A DNA stretch of 64,000 bases. Origin: Bacillota bacterium. GTDB taxonomy: Bacteria; Bacillota; Clostridia; Christensenellales; SZUA-584. The stretch spans positions 62,001 to 126,000 of the forward strand of contig JAEYPS010000005.1 in the NCBI GenBank assembly GCA_023410475.1, written 5' to 3'. The first letter of the stretch is position 1. Each line of letters starts with the position of its first letter. The notes under the pieces are model-generated. The model worked only from the letters and a program-made list of their open reading frames with translations, searched no databases and had not been told where the DNA came from. The translations under genes were made by a program, and so were the position numbers. This document shows positions 15,989 to 24,465 of this stretch, piece after piece.

Positions 15989-17044
15989 ATGAAGAGCGGT
16001 TCCCTTGGCACGATGAGGATAGCGTTTGCTTATATAGGCACCGTTGTGGGGGCGGGTTTTTCTTCGGGGCAGGAGATATTAAGGTTTTTCAGCGCTCACG
16101 GCGAAGGCGGCATGATAGGAATAATAATCGTGACAGCGCTGTTCTTTTTTTTCGGTTATACGGCGCTCGTTCTTGGCAGGAATCTTAACGCCAAGTCGCA
16201 TGTGGATATAGTGCGCTTTACAAACGGCAAGCTGATGGGAGGCGCTATAGACGCCGTTATAACGATTTTTTTGTTCGGGGCGCTCGGGGCGATGCTCGCG
16301 GGAGCCGGGGCGGTAGTTAATGAGCAGTTCGGTTTAGCGCCCGTGTGGGGCATGCTCGCCATGGCCGTCATATCCATGCTTACGGTCGTTACGGGCACAA
16401 AAGGAGTCGTCAACGCGATAAGCGCCGTCGTGCCGCTGCTTATCATCGTGCTTTTATATATATTTCTCATCAATCTTTTCGGTAACCCTCTGACTACCGA
16501 TGAAATGGAGGCCGGCAAAAGCATAGCCGGAGCGACGCCTAACTGGTTTATCTCGGCTGTAAACTACGCTTCGTATAACCTTGTTGTAGCAATCGCGGTG
16601 CTTGCGCCCATAGGCGCTAAAGTGCAAAACAAAAAGCACCTGCTGCGCGGAGCGCTGCTCGGGGCGCTCGGCCTCGGGGTGGGCATAGCCGCGATAAACT
16701 TTTGCCTTCTTACTAATATATTTGACATCGCGGGGCTTGAAGTGCCGATGATAGCCGTCGCCAGAAATATATCTGCGGGCGTGCGTCTGCTGTTCGCAGC
16801 CGTTATATTCACTGAAATATACTCGACGGCGGTGGGCAACCTTTACGGTTTTACGCAGAGGGTAGCGCCTGATATACCAAAGCCCTTGCTTATAGCTCTC
16901 GTGGCCGCGGGCGCCTTTTCAGCGGGGCAGCTCGGATTCTCGAATCTTGTCCTGTTTCTCTACCCCGCCGTCGGCTACGGGGCTCTGCTGTTTTTCGCAG
17001 GCGCCGTATATGTATGGATCAAAAAGAGAGACGCGCTTAAATAA
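15989..17044 (+). CDS. YkvI-family membrane transporter
   Basis: 351 residues and about ten hydrophobic segments, beginning MRIAFAYIGTVVGAGFSSGQ after a short basic tail, the YkvI hallmark in the LeuT/APC superfamily. Start 15989 is chosen for GGAGG at 15978-15982 and for the promoter at 15902-15930; the longer frame upstream has no ribosome binding site. Substrate unknown; amino-acid or branched-chain transporter relatives exist. Confidence 0.78.
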   Translation: MKSGSLGTMRIAFAYIGTVVGAGFSSGQEILRFFSAHGEGGMIGIIIVTALFFFFGYTALVLGRNLNAKSHVDIVRFTNGKLMGGAIDAVITIFLFGALGAMLAGAGAVVNEQFGLAPVWGMLAMAVISMLTVVTGTKGVVNAISAVVPLLIIVLLYIFLINLFGNPLTTDEMEAGKSIAGATPNWFISAVNYASYNLVVAIAVLAPIGAKVQNKKHLLRGALLGALGLGVGIAAINFCLLTNIFDIAGLEVPMIAVARNISAGVRLLFAAVIFTEIYSTAVGNLYGFTQRVAPDIPKPLLIALVAAGAFSAGQLGFSNLVLFLYPAVGYGALLFFAGAVYVWIKKRDALK

Positions 17045-18349
17045 TCATTTAAGGTTGAAAAACGCGTTTCTTCCGGGATAGACGGCGGTCAGCGCGAGCT
17101 CTTCGTCTATGCGCAAAAGCTGGTTGTATTTGGCTACGCGGTCCGTCCTTGACGGCGCTCCCGTCTTTATCTGCCCCGCCCCTACCGCTACGGCAAGGTC
17201 TGCTATCGTCACGTCCTCCGTCTCTCCCGAGCGGTGGCTGATGACGGCGGTATAGCCCGCACGGTTCGCCATCGTAACGGCTTCTAGCGTCTCGGTAAGC
17301 GTGCCAATCTGGTTTACTTTTATGAGTATGCTGTTGGCGATGCCTTCCTTTATGCCGCGGGACAGGCGCTCGGTATTCGTGACAAAAAGGTCGTCTCCAA
17401 CGAGCTGGATCTTTCCTTTGAGCCTTTGCGTGAGCACCTTCCAGCCGTGCCAGTCCTCCTCCGCAAGCCCGTCCTCGAGAGAAATTATCGGGTACTGCCC
17501 GCAAAGGTTCTCCCAGAACGTTACCATCTCTTCGGGCGTCTTCATCATATCTGACTTCCAGAAGAAATACTTGCCGTCCTCGCCGTTATCCTTGGCGGCC
17601 TCGTACATTTCCGTAGCGGCGGCGTCTATCGCAATCATAAAATCTGTCCCGGCGCTGTAACCCGCCTTATTGAGCGCTTCGAGTATTACTTCTATCGCTT
17701 CCTCGTTGGATTTAAGATTCGGAGCGTATCCTCCCTCGTCGCCCACGGAAGTGCTGTAGCCTTTGCCTTTGAGCACGCTCTTTAAATGGTGAAACACCTC
17801 TGCGCTCATGCGAAGCGCGTTCCTGAACGACGACGCGCCGACAGGCATTATCATGAACTCCTGTATGTCGACGCTGTTGTCCGCGTGCTTGCCGCCGTTC
17901 AAAATGTTCATCATAGGCACGGGCAGCGTCCTCGCGTTGCACCCTCCTATGTAGCGGTAAAGGGGCATGTCCGACTGTATCGCAGCCGCTTTAGCCACCG
18001 CAAGCGATACCGCGAGTATCGCGTTTGCTCCGAGCTTGCCTTTGTTGGGCGTGCCGTCGAGAGCGTTCATAGCTATGTCTATATCCGCCTGGTTCTGGGC
18101 GTCCATTCCAATGACCAGCTCTGCGATATCGTTGTTGACGTTCTCCACCGCGTTTTTAACGCCGCGCCCAAGGTAACGCTCCTTGTCTCCGTCCCGCAGC
18201 TCCACAGCCTCAAACTTTCCTGTTGACGCGCCCGAGGGAACGGCGGCGTGCGCTCTCGCTCCGCCCTCAAGCTCTACCTGCGCCTCTACAGTGGGGTTCC
18301 CTCTGCTGTCAAGTATCTCCCTAGCAAAAACATCTACGATCGTAAACAT
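17045..18349 (-). CDS. eno: Enolase
   Basis: 434 residues, full length. It converts 2-phosphoglycerate to phosphoenolpyruvate in glycolysis. It starts MFTIVDVFAREILDSRGNPT. SLEDGLAEED, the signature ILIKVNQIGTLTET and SHRSGETED are all intact. AAAGGAAG precedes the ATG. A single gene, its stop only 1 bp from the convergent ykvI-like gene. Confidence 0.98.
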   Translation of the reverse strand: MFTIVDVFAREILDSRGNPTVEAQVELEGGARAHAAVPSGASTGKFEAVELRDGDKERYLGRGVKNAVENVNNDIAELVIGMDAQNQADIDIAMNALDGTPNKGKLGANAILAVSLAVAKAAAIQSDMPLYRYIGGCNARTLPVPMMNILNGGKHADNSVDIQEFMIMPVGASSFRNALRMSAEVFHHLKSVLKGKGYSTSVGDEGGYAPNLKSNEEAIEVILEALNKAGYSAGTDFMIAIDAAATEMYEAAKDNGEDGKYFFWKSDMMKTPEEMVTFWENLCGQYPIISLEDGLAEEDWHGWKVLTQRLKGKIQLVGDDLFVTNTERLSRGIKEGIANSILIKVNQIGTLTETLEAVTMANRAGYTAVISHRSGETEDVTIADLAVAVGAGQIKTGAPSRTDRVAKYNQLLRIDEELALTAVYPGRNAFFNLK

Positions 18350-18490
18350 AAAAATACTTCCTTTCTTTTTGCTCAGCCAAGAATTATTATAGCCATCGTC
18401 TGCGCCAGCAATACAGCGGCATTTCTCTTATACAACACTAAAATCACTTACCATTATAATAACACTTTTTTCAATCTATTGGGCAAAAAA

Positions 18491-18517
18491 TAATGGCGGC
18501 TTATATAAACCGCCTTA
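18491..18517 (-). terminator. Terminator of DUF4489 gene 1
   Basis: On the minus strand GGCGG...CCGCC (18495-18499 with 18510-18514) is followed by ATTATTTTTTG. Confidence 0.7.
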
Positions 18518-18537
18518 CATTTATCGTTTCAACCTTT

Positions 18538-19059
18538 TTACTTGGAGCAGCCTTCATCAACGGCCAGTCCGCTCAGTGTAGCGTTGACAATAGTAAGCCC
18601 GGGCGTTACGTCTATAATAGAGTTTGTAGACAACACCACAGAGTACGTGTATGTGCCCGGATCAAGGTTTGCGTCGAACAACTGGAACGCGAACGACTCG
18701 GATTCAAGCACTGAGACTATTGTCGAGAACGTATACGTCGAGCCTACCTTTATCGGGGCGCCACCGTTCTTGATACGAAGCACCTCGAAGTTAAGCGTCA
18801 CAGAGACTCCGAGAGGCAAACTGATTATGCCTGTAAAAGTAAGCAGTATCGACGGTTTGCATAATCTGTCGGCGTCCAGCGTTACGCTCACCACTGAAAT
18901 AGGATCGGCCAGCAGCGTAGTGATTATCGGCAGCGGCCCGGCGCCGCCCGTAGATGCATTCAGCACTGCACCAACCGAATCACGGTGGTCACGCCTTTCA
19001 TCACGGTGATCCCGTTCAAACTCACATCTGCCAAAAAGGCTTCTATTCATATTACTCAT
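18538..19059 (-). CDS. DUF4489 protein, copy 1
   Basis: 173 residues: a short charged N-terminus (FERDHRDERRDHRD) then a beta-rich DUF4489 domain from NASTGGAGPLPIITTLLADP to IVNATLSGLAVDEG. DUF4489 proteins occur in Clostridia that sporulate; they look like self-assembling coat or exosporium-type surface proteins, but no function is proven. Start 19059 is chosen for GGGAGA upstream; the ATG at 19074 is inside that ribosome binding site. The next gene is a paralogue over 70% identical in the domain. Confidence 0.75.
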   Translation of the reverse strand: MSNMNRSLFGRCEFERDHRDERRDHRDSVGAVLNASTGGAGPLPIITTLLADPISVVSVTLDADRLCKPSILLTFTGIISLPLGVSVTLNFEVLRIKNGGAPIKVGSTYTFSTIVSVLESESFAFQLFDANLDPGTYTYSVVLSTNSIIDVTPGLTIVNATLSGLAVDEGCSK

Positions 19060-19131
19060 ATTTAATTCTCCCATTTATATAGATTTTGACGGAAATTTTC
19101 GCCGTTTTTCAACGCTATGTTTATATGCGAA

Positions 19132-19167
19132 GGCATAAGAGTCCGTCTATGTTAATACATCCTATTC
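19132..19167 (-). promoter_or_regulatory. Upstream block shared by both DUF4489 genes, copy 1
   Basis: GGCATAAGAGTCCGTCTATG continues to TAATACATCCTATTC on the plus strand. A near-identical block lies upstream of copy 2, at 20015-20050. Retained in an otherwise diverged gap, it is probably the promoter; which sigma factor reads it is not clear. Confidence 0.4.
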
Positions 19168-19280
19168 TAAAAAATATACTTTTGCTAATGTTTATCAGGG
19201 ATTAAAATAAAAATGCGCTATCATATAAATCTTACGAACGGCCATACGCATATTTTGTGTTCGTTATTGGGAGTACGTAT

Positions 19281-19312
19281 AAAAAAAATGGCGGCCAAGA
19301 TAAGCCGCCTTA
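19281..19312 (-). terminator. Terminator of DUF4489 gene 2
   Basis: On the minus strand GGCGGC TTATCTTG GCCGCC is followed by ATTTTTTTT. Confidence 0.85.
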
Positions 19313-19323
19313 TATTATCGCTT

Positions 19324-19941
19324 CTAACATTTCTTTTTGCATTTGCAGCAATCCGCGTCCACAGCAAGGCCGCTCAGCGTGGCGTTTACTATGGTGAGCC
19401 CCGGAGTGATGTCTATTATAGAGTTCGTGGACAGCACTACGGAGTACGTGTAAGTGCCCGGATCAAGGTTGGCGTCAAACAGCTGGAACGCGAACGATTC
19501 GGACTCGAGTACTGTCGCTATGGTCGAGAACGTATACGTCGAGCCTACCTTTATCGGGGCGCCGCAGTTTTTAATACGAAGCACCTCGAAGTTAAGCGTC
19601 ACCGAGATTCCGAGAGGCAGGCTGATTATACCTGTAAAATTAAGCAGTATCGACGGTTTGCACATTTTGTCGGTATCCAACGTTACGCTTACCACTGAAA
19701 TTGGGTCCGCCAGCAGCGTTGTGATTATCGGCAGCGGCCCTGCGCCGCCGGTTGAAGCGTTAAGGACTACCCCGACCGAATCCTTGCGGTCATCGCAAAA
19801 GTCTTTACGGCAGACATCCCGGCAACCATCACGCTTGCAAATATCACAGATAAACCCGCGGTCATCACAACAGTCTTTTTTATCGCGGTGATCACATTCA
19901 AAGTCGCGTCCTCCGAACATGCTTTTATTCATATAACTCAT
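19324..19941 (-). CDS. DUF4489 protein, copy 2
   Basis: 205 residues, the longer paralogue. It adds a ~40-residue N-terminal insertion rich in Cys, Asp and Lys (DKKDCCDDRGFICDICKRDG) and ends in Cys-rich CCKCKKKC, both missing in copy 1. The DUF4489 beta domain is otherwise nearly the same. The Cys could cross-link the protein in a spore layer (inference). GGGAGA precedes the ATG. Its own terminator separates it from copy 1, so the two are independently transcribed. Confidence 0.75.
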   Translation of the reverse strand: MSYMNKSMFGGRDFECDHRDKKDCCDDRGFICDICKRDGCRDVCRKDFCDDRKDSVGVVLNASTGGAGPLPIITTLLADPISVVSVTLDTDKMCKPSILLNFTGIISLPLGISVTLNFEVLRIKNCGAPIKVGSTYTFSTIATVLESESFAFQLFDANLDPGTYTYSVVLSTNSIIDITPGLTIVNATLSGLAVDADCCKCKKKC

Positions 19942-20014
19942 ATATTTAATCTCCCACTAATATTAGTTTTCGCGACGGAGCCTTTCCATTCAGATCTGTA
20001 CTTTTGGTTGCTCA

Positions 20015-20050
20015 GGTATAAGAATCCGTCTATGATAATACATACTATTC
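20015..20050 (-). promoter_or_regulatory. Upstream block shared by both DUF4489 genes, copy 2
   Basis: GGTATAAGAATCCGTCTATG then ATAATACATACTATTC on the plus strand, matching 19132-19167 in about 31 of 36 positions. The remaining gap to 20231 has no gene I can see. Confidence 0.4.
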
Positions 20051-20231
20051 AACTCAGTCATCTTGTGTTAATCAATTTATCTGTTATTGCTGTATAAGCG
20101 GTTACACGCAGCGGGCATTCTCTTATTACATGCGCGTATGCTTAATGCATAAGAATGGTAGTTATAATAATGCGGATATGTTATTATCAATAATAGTCAT
20201 TATTAGTGTAAGTATAAAAAGGAGCTTTCAT

Positions 20232-20660
20232 ATGGACATGATACTGGATAAAACAAAGGAGCCATGCTTTGAAGATATCTGCCGGTATGTAAGCGGCGGT
20301 GCGGGTTCAAGATGGCGTGCTCTGACAAAGCATATCGAGGACGCTTATTCGTCAGCGCCGCTGATAACATACAGTGTGTGTGCGGGCAAGCCCGGATGGA
20401 ATGTAAAATACAAAAAAGGCGGCAAGGCGCTCTGCACGCTGTATCCCGAGAAGGACGGCTTTATAGCGCTCGTAGTGCTGGGCGCGGCGGATATGGACAT
20501 ATTCAATGCGGTCAAGGAAAATTATACGCCTTATGTTGTATCGCTTTTTGAGGACTGCAAGCCTTTCAATAATACGAAGTGGCTTATGATAAACGTTTCG
20601 GGCGAGGATGTGCTCGAAGACGTAAAAAAGCTGCTCAAGCTCAAGACTTTGAAGAAATAA
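20232..20660 (+). CDS. DUF3788 domain protein
   Basis: 142 residues from ATG 20232, chosen because AAGGAG (20219-20224) is just upstream; the longer frame has no signal. Features of DUF3788 are visible: WRALTKHIEDAYSSAPLITY, then KPGWNVKYKKGGKALCTLYP with the Trp-Lys core. These proteins occur alone in many Firmicutes and their function is unknown. It is a single gene. Confidence 0.7.
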   Translation: MDMILDKTKEPCFEDICRYVSGGAGSRWRALTKHIEDAYSSAPLITYSVCAGKPGWNVKYKKGGKALCTLYPEKDGFIALVVLGAADMDIFNAVKENYTPYVVSLFEDCKPFNNTKWLMINVSGEDVLEDVKKLLKLKTLKK

Positions 20661-20676
20661 ATGTGTCTACGATATG

Positions 20677-21696
20677 TTATCTGCAATTTAATGCTTCGTC
20701 GCAGAGGTTTTCTGCATCTATGCTTCGTTTGCCCGATTCTATCTCTTTTATCATCTGTGTGATGCGCCTGTTGACGGGGGTCGGCACCCCCAGCTCTTCG
20801 CCCTTTTTTGCGATATAGCCGTTGAAATAATCGACCTCGGTTGGCTTTCCCCGCATGAGAGCCTCTATACTAGACGATCTGAACGTCCTGTGCTTCGCTC
20901 TCATCACGCTTATTATCACGCGTCGTTTAAGCCTTCCCACTAATCCGCCGTCACTTAGGAACGAGTAATAATCTATCTTGCCGTACGGCTTGACGCAAAG
21001 TTTCATGGCGTCTGCGACTGCCACCGCCTCCCGTATGATGGATATGAATATGCTCCTTCCGGCTTGCGTTTTAAGTATGTCGCCAAGGCAGAGGCCGCTT
21101 AGCACCCCTGTGGACGTTATGCACGAGTTTATTATCATCTTTGAGTAGAGGTCTGCGATGATGCTGCCTGAGACGACAGTCGGCATCACGTGTTCGAATG
21201 CTTCTTTAAGCAGCAATAGGTCCTTTTTTGCATCGAGCGTTCCTATAATGAACAGCCCTTCCGACTTCATATTGAGCGTGCCGTCCGCGAGCATGGCCGC
21301 GCCCCAGTCGATAACGCATCCGACCGCGCGCTGCTTCCCCACCACTTCGGCCAGTGCTTCGACGCATATGCCGTTTTGCATAGATACGACCAAAGAGTCA
21401 TTCTTCAGGAAAGGAGTCACGGCCTTGGCCGCGTCCGGCATGTCGTATGCCTTCACTGCCAACAGAACTATATCCTTTTTACCTGAAAGCTCGCCCGTCT
21501 CCGCGACAGCCTTCACCGGAATATACCGCTCTCCCCTGACGCCCGTGATATGGAGCCCTTTAGTGCTGATTACTTGTGCCTTTTCAGCGTGCTTGCACAC
21601 AAGCTCCACATCGTAACCCGCTATAGCTAGATACGCGGCGGTTATGCCTCCAATAGCTCCGGCGCCTATAACCGCTACAGATACGTCCTTATTCAT
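20677..21696 (-). CDS. Ketopantoate reductase family protein (PanE/ApbA)
   Basis: 339 residues with the N-terminal Rossmann motif GAGAIGG (residues ~11-17) and the PanE family C-terminal domain (NSCITSTGVLSGLCLGDILK, REAVAVADAMKLCVKPYGK). Ketopantoate reductase makes pantoate for coenzyme A; many paralogues act on other 2-oxo acids, and no panB/panC lies nearby, so the role is left open. The start at 21696 follows GGGGGTGG; the longer in-frame start lacks such a site. Confidence 0.75.
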   Translation of the reverse strand: MNKDVSVAVIGAGAIGGITAAYLAIAGYDVELVCKHAEKAQVISTKGLHITGVRGERYIPVKAVAETGELSGKKDIVLLAVKAYDMPDAAKAVTPFLKNDSLVVSMQNGICVEALAEVVGKQRAVGCVIDWGAAMLADGTLNMKSEGLFIIGTLDAKKDLLLLKEAFEHVMPTVVSGSIIADLYSKMIINSCITSTGVLSGLCLGDILKTQAGRSIFISIIREAVAVADAMKLCVKPYGKIDYYSFLSDGGLVGRLKRRVIISVMRAKHRTFRSSSIEALMRGKPTEVDYFNGYIAKKGEELGVPTPVNRRITQMIKEIESGKRSIDAENLCDEALNCR

Positions 21697-21868
21697 TGGC
21701 CACCCCCAGCGTTTGCTTGCATAATTATAGCACAAACTTCATAGTAAAAAACAATCAAATCATAACCGATACAAAAACTAATATAAATAAAATATGGCGC
21801 TAAATTTCTTAAGACAGTAGCTAATTACTTTAACTCCGGAATGTGGAACATAATATATGAGGAACCCG

Positions 21869-22276
21869 ATGTTTAAGAAATATGTCATAATAATAATCGT
21901 TTTTGTTATATATGCGGCAGCAAGTATAGTTTTTCTGAATCATCTAGGCAACCAGCATGGACTGATTTTAACATTGTTTACGCCTGAGCTTCAGAGGGCA
22001 TCCGATGATTTTTATTCTGAATATTTATCCGATAACCCAAGCGTGGCAAACTATTCAGGTAGAATAATAGATATCCACAGGACTAAGCAAGGGTACAATA
22101 TCAAAATTGGCATAGAACCTTATTTAGGGCCGCATTATCCTGTCGGTTATGATGAGGCTGAGTTCTTAATAGACAATGTCGGAACTATCACATTATTGAG
22201 CTTTTCGCACAAGAAAAACTTTGAAATACCTTCGCGTTTAGGTGTTACGATAAAAAAACCGATACCTATATCTTAA
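21869..22276 (+). CDS. Secreted or anchored protein, DUF3888-like
   Basis: 135 residues: an N-terminal hydrophobic helix (YVIIIIVFVIYAAASIVFL) then a domain with RTKQGYNIKIGIEPYLGPHY and an ending resembling DUF3888. GAGGAA lies just upstream of the ATG at 21869, with a weaker upstream ATG at 21857. A single gene in an AT-rich area. The family match is by pattern only. Confidence 0.5.
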   Translation: MFKKYVIIIIVFVIYAAASIVFLNHLGNQHGLILTLFTPELQRASDDFYSEYLSDNPSVANYSGRIIDIHRTKQGYNIKIGIEPYLGPHYPVGYDEAEFLIDNVGTITLLSFSHKKNFEIPSRLGVTIKKPIPIS

Positions 22277-22318
22277 AACAGATATCGAAGCCCCCCAAAA
22301 CATGAAACAATCCAGGCA

Positions 22319-22371
22319 TTGCCGCCCTTCAGGGGCGCCTCCCCCGGAAATACTCTCGAACCGAGGGAGGC
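22319..22371. repeat. Degenerate GAGGGAGGC-type intergenic repeat
   Basis: GCCGCCCTTCAGGGGCGCCT, then CCCCC, an insertion of about 12 bp, and CCGAGGGAGGC. It follows the layout of the two clearer copies at 26344 and 26448. It is just beyond the stop of the AraC gene. Confidence 0.5.
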
Positions 22372-22380
22372 AATTTACGA

Positions 22381-23280
22381 TTACTTCAGCGCCCTTACCG
22401 GCCGCGCTTCGATGTAACCTCTGTATCCAAGCGGCGCTAACTGGAACCGCGGCGCGTCCTCGTCCGCCCACTCGAAGCCGTATACCGCGGGATCGTACTT
22501 TTTCATTACGTCCCACAGACCGCCGATGGCGTCCTCGAACTTTTCGTCGTCGAACGGCTGCCCCTGGAACACCATCATCTTGCAGGGCGCAAGCTCCATC
22601 ACCTCGTAGCCTTCGGGTACGGGCCCGTTATAGTCCGCCGCTACCTCTACGCCCTGAGCGTACTTCGACGTTCCGGGTTTGATCATCCCTTCGGGCAGCC
22701 ACATTCCTATAGGCTCGTAGAGAGCGTCCTTTATCCCGGACAGCACCTCCCACACGTCGCAGCCCACTTCCTCGCAATACTCGAAATAGTGCGCCGCCTT
22801 CACTCCGCGCTTTAATATGACGCTTCTTTTCGGCCTCTCAACGACCTGTACGAATACCGTATTTACGTTTGACATTTCTTTTTCTCCTTCTCCTTCTTGC
22901 ATTTTGAGGTAATAATCGCTGGCGCCGGAAGGCATGAACAGCTTTACGCTCTCGCCCTTAGAACAGTTTTTGGGCGTCGTTCCGAAGTATTTCGAAAACG
23001 CGCGCGTGAAGCCCTCGTGCGAGCCAAACAGGAAATCGAACGCCACGTCGACCACACGGCTATCCCCGTTTTGCAGCCTCTCGGCCGCCCGGGACAGCCT
23101 GAGCGCTCTTAAGTAGTCAAAAGGCGCCTTCCCCGTCAGCTCTTTGAATACGCGCGCGGCGTGCCATGGCGAATATCCTGCCCTGCGCGCGAGGTCGCCG
23201 AGCGTTATAGGCTCGGTAATGTGCGACTCGATGTAATATTGCATCCGCTGCACCGCGAGCAGCTTCTCCCAGCGTTCCAT
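22381..23280 (-). CDS. AraC-family regulator with GyrI-like effector domain
   Basis: 299 residues. N-terminal AraC double helix-turn-helix (ITLGDLARRAGYSPWHAARV and GSHEGFTRAFSKYFGTTP, residues ~20-105), then a GyrI-like/effector-binding domain (residues ~140-299). Such proteins sense small hydrophobic ligands. The start at 23280 follows GGAGGT; the longer frame has no site. It is divergent from a padR gene; the 223-bp gap holds a promoter and operators on the padR side. Confidence 0.8.
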   Translation of the reverse strand: MERWEKLLAVQRMQYYIESHITEPITLGDLARRAGYSPWHAARVFKELTGKAPFDYLRALRLSRAAERLQNGDSRVVDVAFDFLFGSHEGFTRAFSKYFGTTPKNCSKGESVKLFMPSGASDYYLKMQEGEGEKEMSNVNTVFVQVVERPKRSVILKRGVKAAHYFEYCEEVGCDVWEVLSGIKDALYEPIGMWLPEGMIKPGTSKYAQGVEVAADYNGPVPEGYEVMELAPCKMMVFQGQPFDDEKFEDAIGGLWDVMKKYDPAVYGFEWADEDAPRFQLAPLGYRGYIEARPVRALK

Positions 23281-23418
23281 GCGTTTACCTCCGAGCATAG
23301 GATACCAAAGCGTCGTCTTTATTTCTTGACCGATTTTGCGGTGATTTTCTACAGTAAAGTTATTATGTCTCCTATACGGTGTCAAGATTTTGTTACATAA
23401 ACAATCGTAATTATTGTA

Positions 23419-23467
23419 TTGACAATTATATCGGCTGCCGATATAATTTATATCGTAAGCCGATATA
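23419..23467 (+). promoter_or_regulatory. padR promoter with two 19-bp operators
   Basis: TTGACA (23419-23424) and TATAAT (23442-23447) are 17 bp apart. A perfect dyad TATATCGGC T GCCGATATA (23427-23445) fills the spacer and covers the -10; a second, slightly imperfect copy TATATCGTAAGCCGATATA lies at 23449-23467. Centres are 22 bp apart, about two helical turns. This is an ideal repressor target for the PadR just downstream. Confidence 0.8.
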
Positions 23468-23503
23468 TCGACAATCGTAATAACTTAAACAGAGGTGATA
23501 GTA

Positions 23504-23824
23504 ATGCCTGAAAGCACAGGCGCATTGACCGAAGCGGTATACTACATTCTTTTATCACTCTACAAACCGCTGCATGGTTACGGAATAATGCAGAATGTAA
23601 GCGCGCTGAGCCGCGGACGAGTGACTCTCGGCGCGGGGACGCTGTACGGAGCGATAAACACGCTCGTGGAAAAAGGCTGGATCTCTCCGAGCGGAGAAGA
23701 TCTTGAATCGCGCAAGAAGGAATACGCGATAACGTCAAAAGGCAGATCGGCCGTTGAGGCTGAGCTTAGAAGGCTTGAGGAGCTGCTAGCGAACGGCAGG
23801 CAGGTAACGGGGGGTGCTGAGTAA
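23504..23824 (+). CDS. PadR-family transcriptional regulator
   Basis: 106 residues with the PadR winged helix (LYKPLHGYGIMQNVSALSRG, LGAGTLYGAINTLVEKGWI). Start ATG 23504 with AGAGGTGAT upstream. Its stop overlaps the ATG of the DUF2812 gene (TAATG), a common PadR/DUF2812 pair in which the membrane protein is the regulated product. The tandem dyads upstream are the likely autorepression site. Confidence 0.88.
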   Translation: MPESTGALTEAVYYILLSLYKPLHGYGIMQNVSALSRGRVTLGAGTLYGAINTLVEKGWISPSGEDLESRKKEYAITSKGRSAVEAELRRLEELLANGRQVTGGAE

Positions 23825-24369
23825 TGAAGCACGTTATAAGAAAACCATACTGGAACTATGAAAAAGAGGAAAAATGGCTCAACGACATGTCTGCAAAGGG
23901 ACTTGCGCTCTGCGACTATTCGTGGTGCAGATACGTATTCGAGGAAGCTCCCAAGGGAGAGTACATTTACCGCATAGAGCTGCTCGAGCACTGGGCACCG
24001 CACCCCGAGAGCCAAAACTATATACGGTTCCTTGAAGAAGCGGGAGTGGAATTCGTGACGTCTTATATGCGCTGGGCGTACTTCAGAAAGAAAGCGGCGG
24101 ACGGTCCTTTCGACCTTTACTCTGACATCGTTTCGAAGATAGCGCATTATAAGAAGGTCTTCACATTCTGGCTGACGCTCGCGCTCGCGGAGTTGGCTAT
24201 AGGGTTATCCAACGTTTCTCTTGGCATAAAGAACTGGGGAGTGTCTGATTTAAATTTGGTAATGGGAACATTCCTGACAGTTGTCGGTGTTATGCTGCTC
24301 ACGGTCGCATGGCCGCTGAGGAGGAAGATAAAACAGCTGAAAAAAGAGAAACAGCTAATGGAGTCATAA
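23824..24369 (+). CDS. DUF2812 membrane protein
   Basis: 181 residues: an N-terminal cytoplasmic DUF2812 part (EEKWLNDMSAKGLALCDYSW), a middle with two hydrophobic segments (FTFWLTLALAELAIGLSNVS; VMGTFLTVVGVMLLTVAWPL) and a basic tail. It is coupled to padR by overlapping TAATG codons. DUF2812 proteins are repeatedly found with PadR regulators; their function is unknown. Confidence 0.82.
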   Translation: MKHVIRKPYWNYEKEEKWLNDMSAKGLALCDYSWCRYVFEEAPKGEYIYRIELLEHWAPHPESQNYIRFLEEAGVEFVTSYMRWAYFRKKAADGPFDLYSDIVSKIAHYKKVFTFWLTLALAELAIGLSNVSLGIKNWGVSDLNLVMGTFLTVVGVMLLTVAWPLRRKIKQLKKEKQLMES

Positions 24370-24387
24370 AAAGTTAAAGCAAAGATA

Positions 24388-24424
24388 AACGCCGCCGTAT
24401 ATGAGTACTGCGGCGTTGCTTTTA
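24388..24424 (+). terminator. Terminator after the padR-DUF2812 operon
   Basis: AACGCCGC (24388-24395) and GCGGCGTT (24410-24417) pair, followed by GCTTTTATC. Confidence 0.6.
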
Positions 24425-24465
24425 TCTCCCCCGTGCGTTATCATAAAGCTAAGCAAGGAGGCTTT

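Noticed and set aside
17049..17504. Second minus-strand frame within eno
   Set aside because: Shadow of enolase in another frame.
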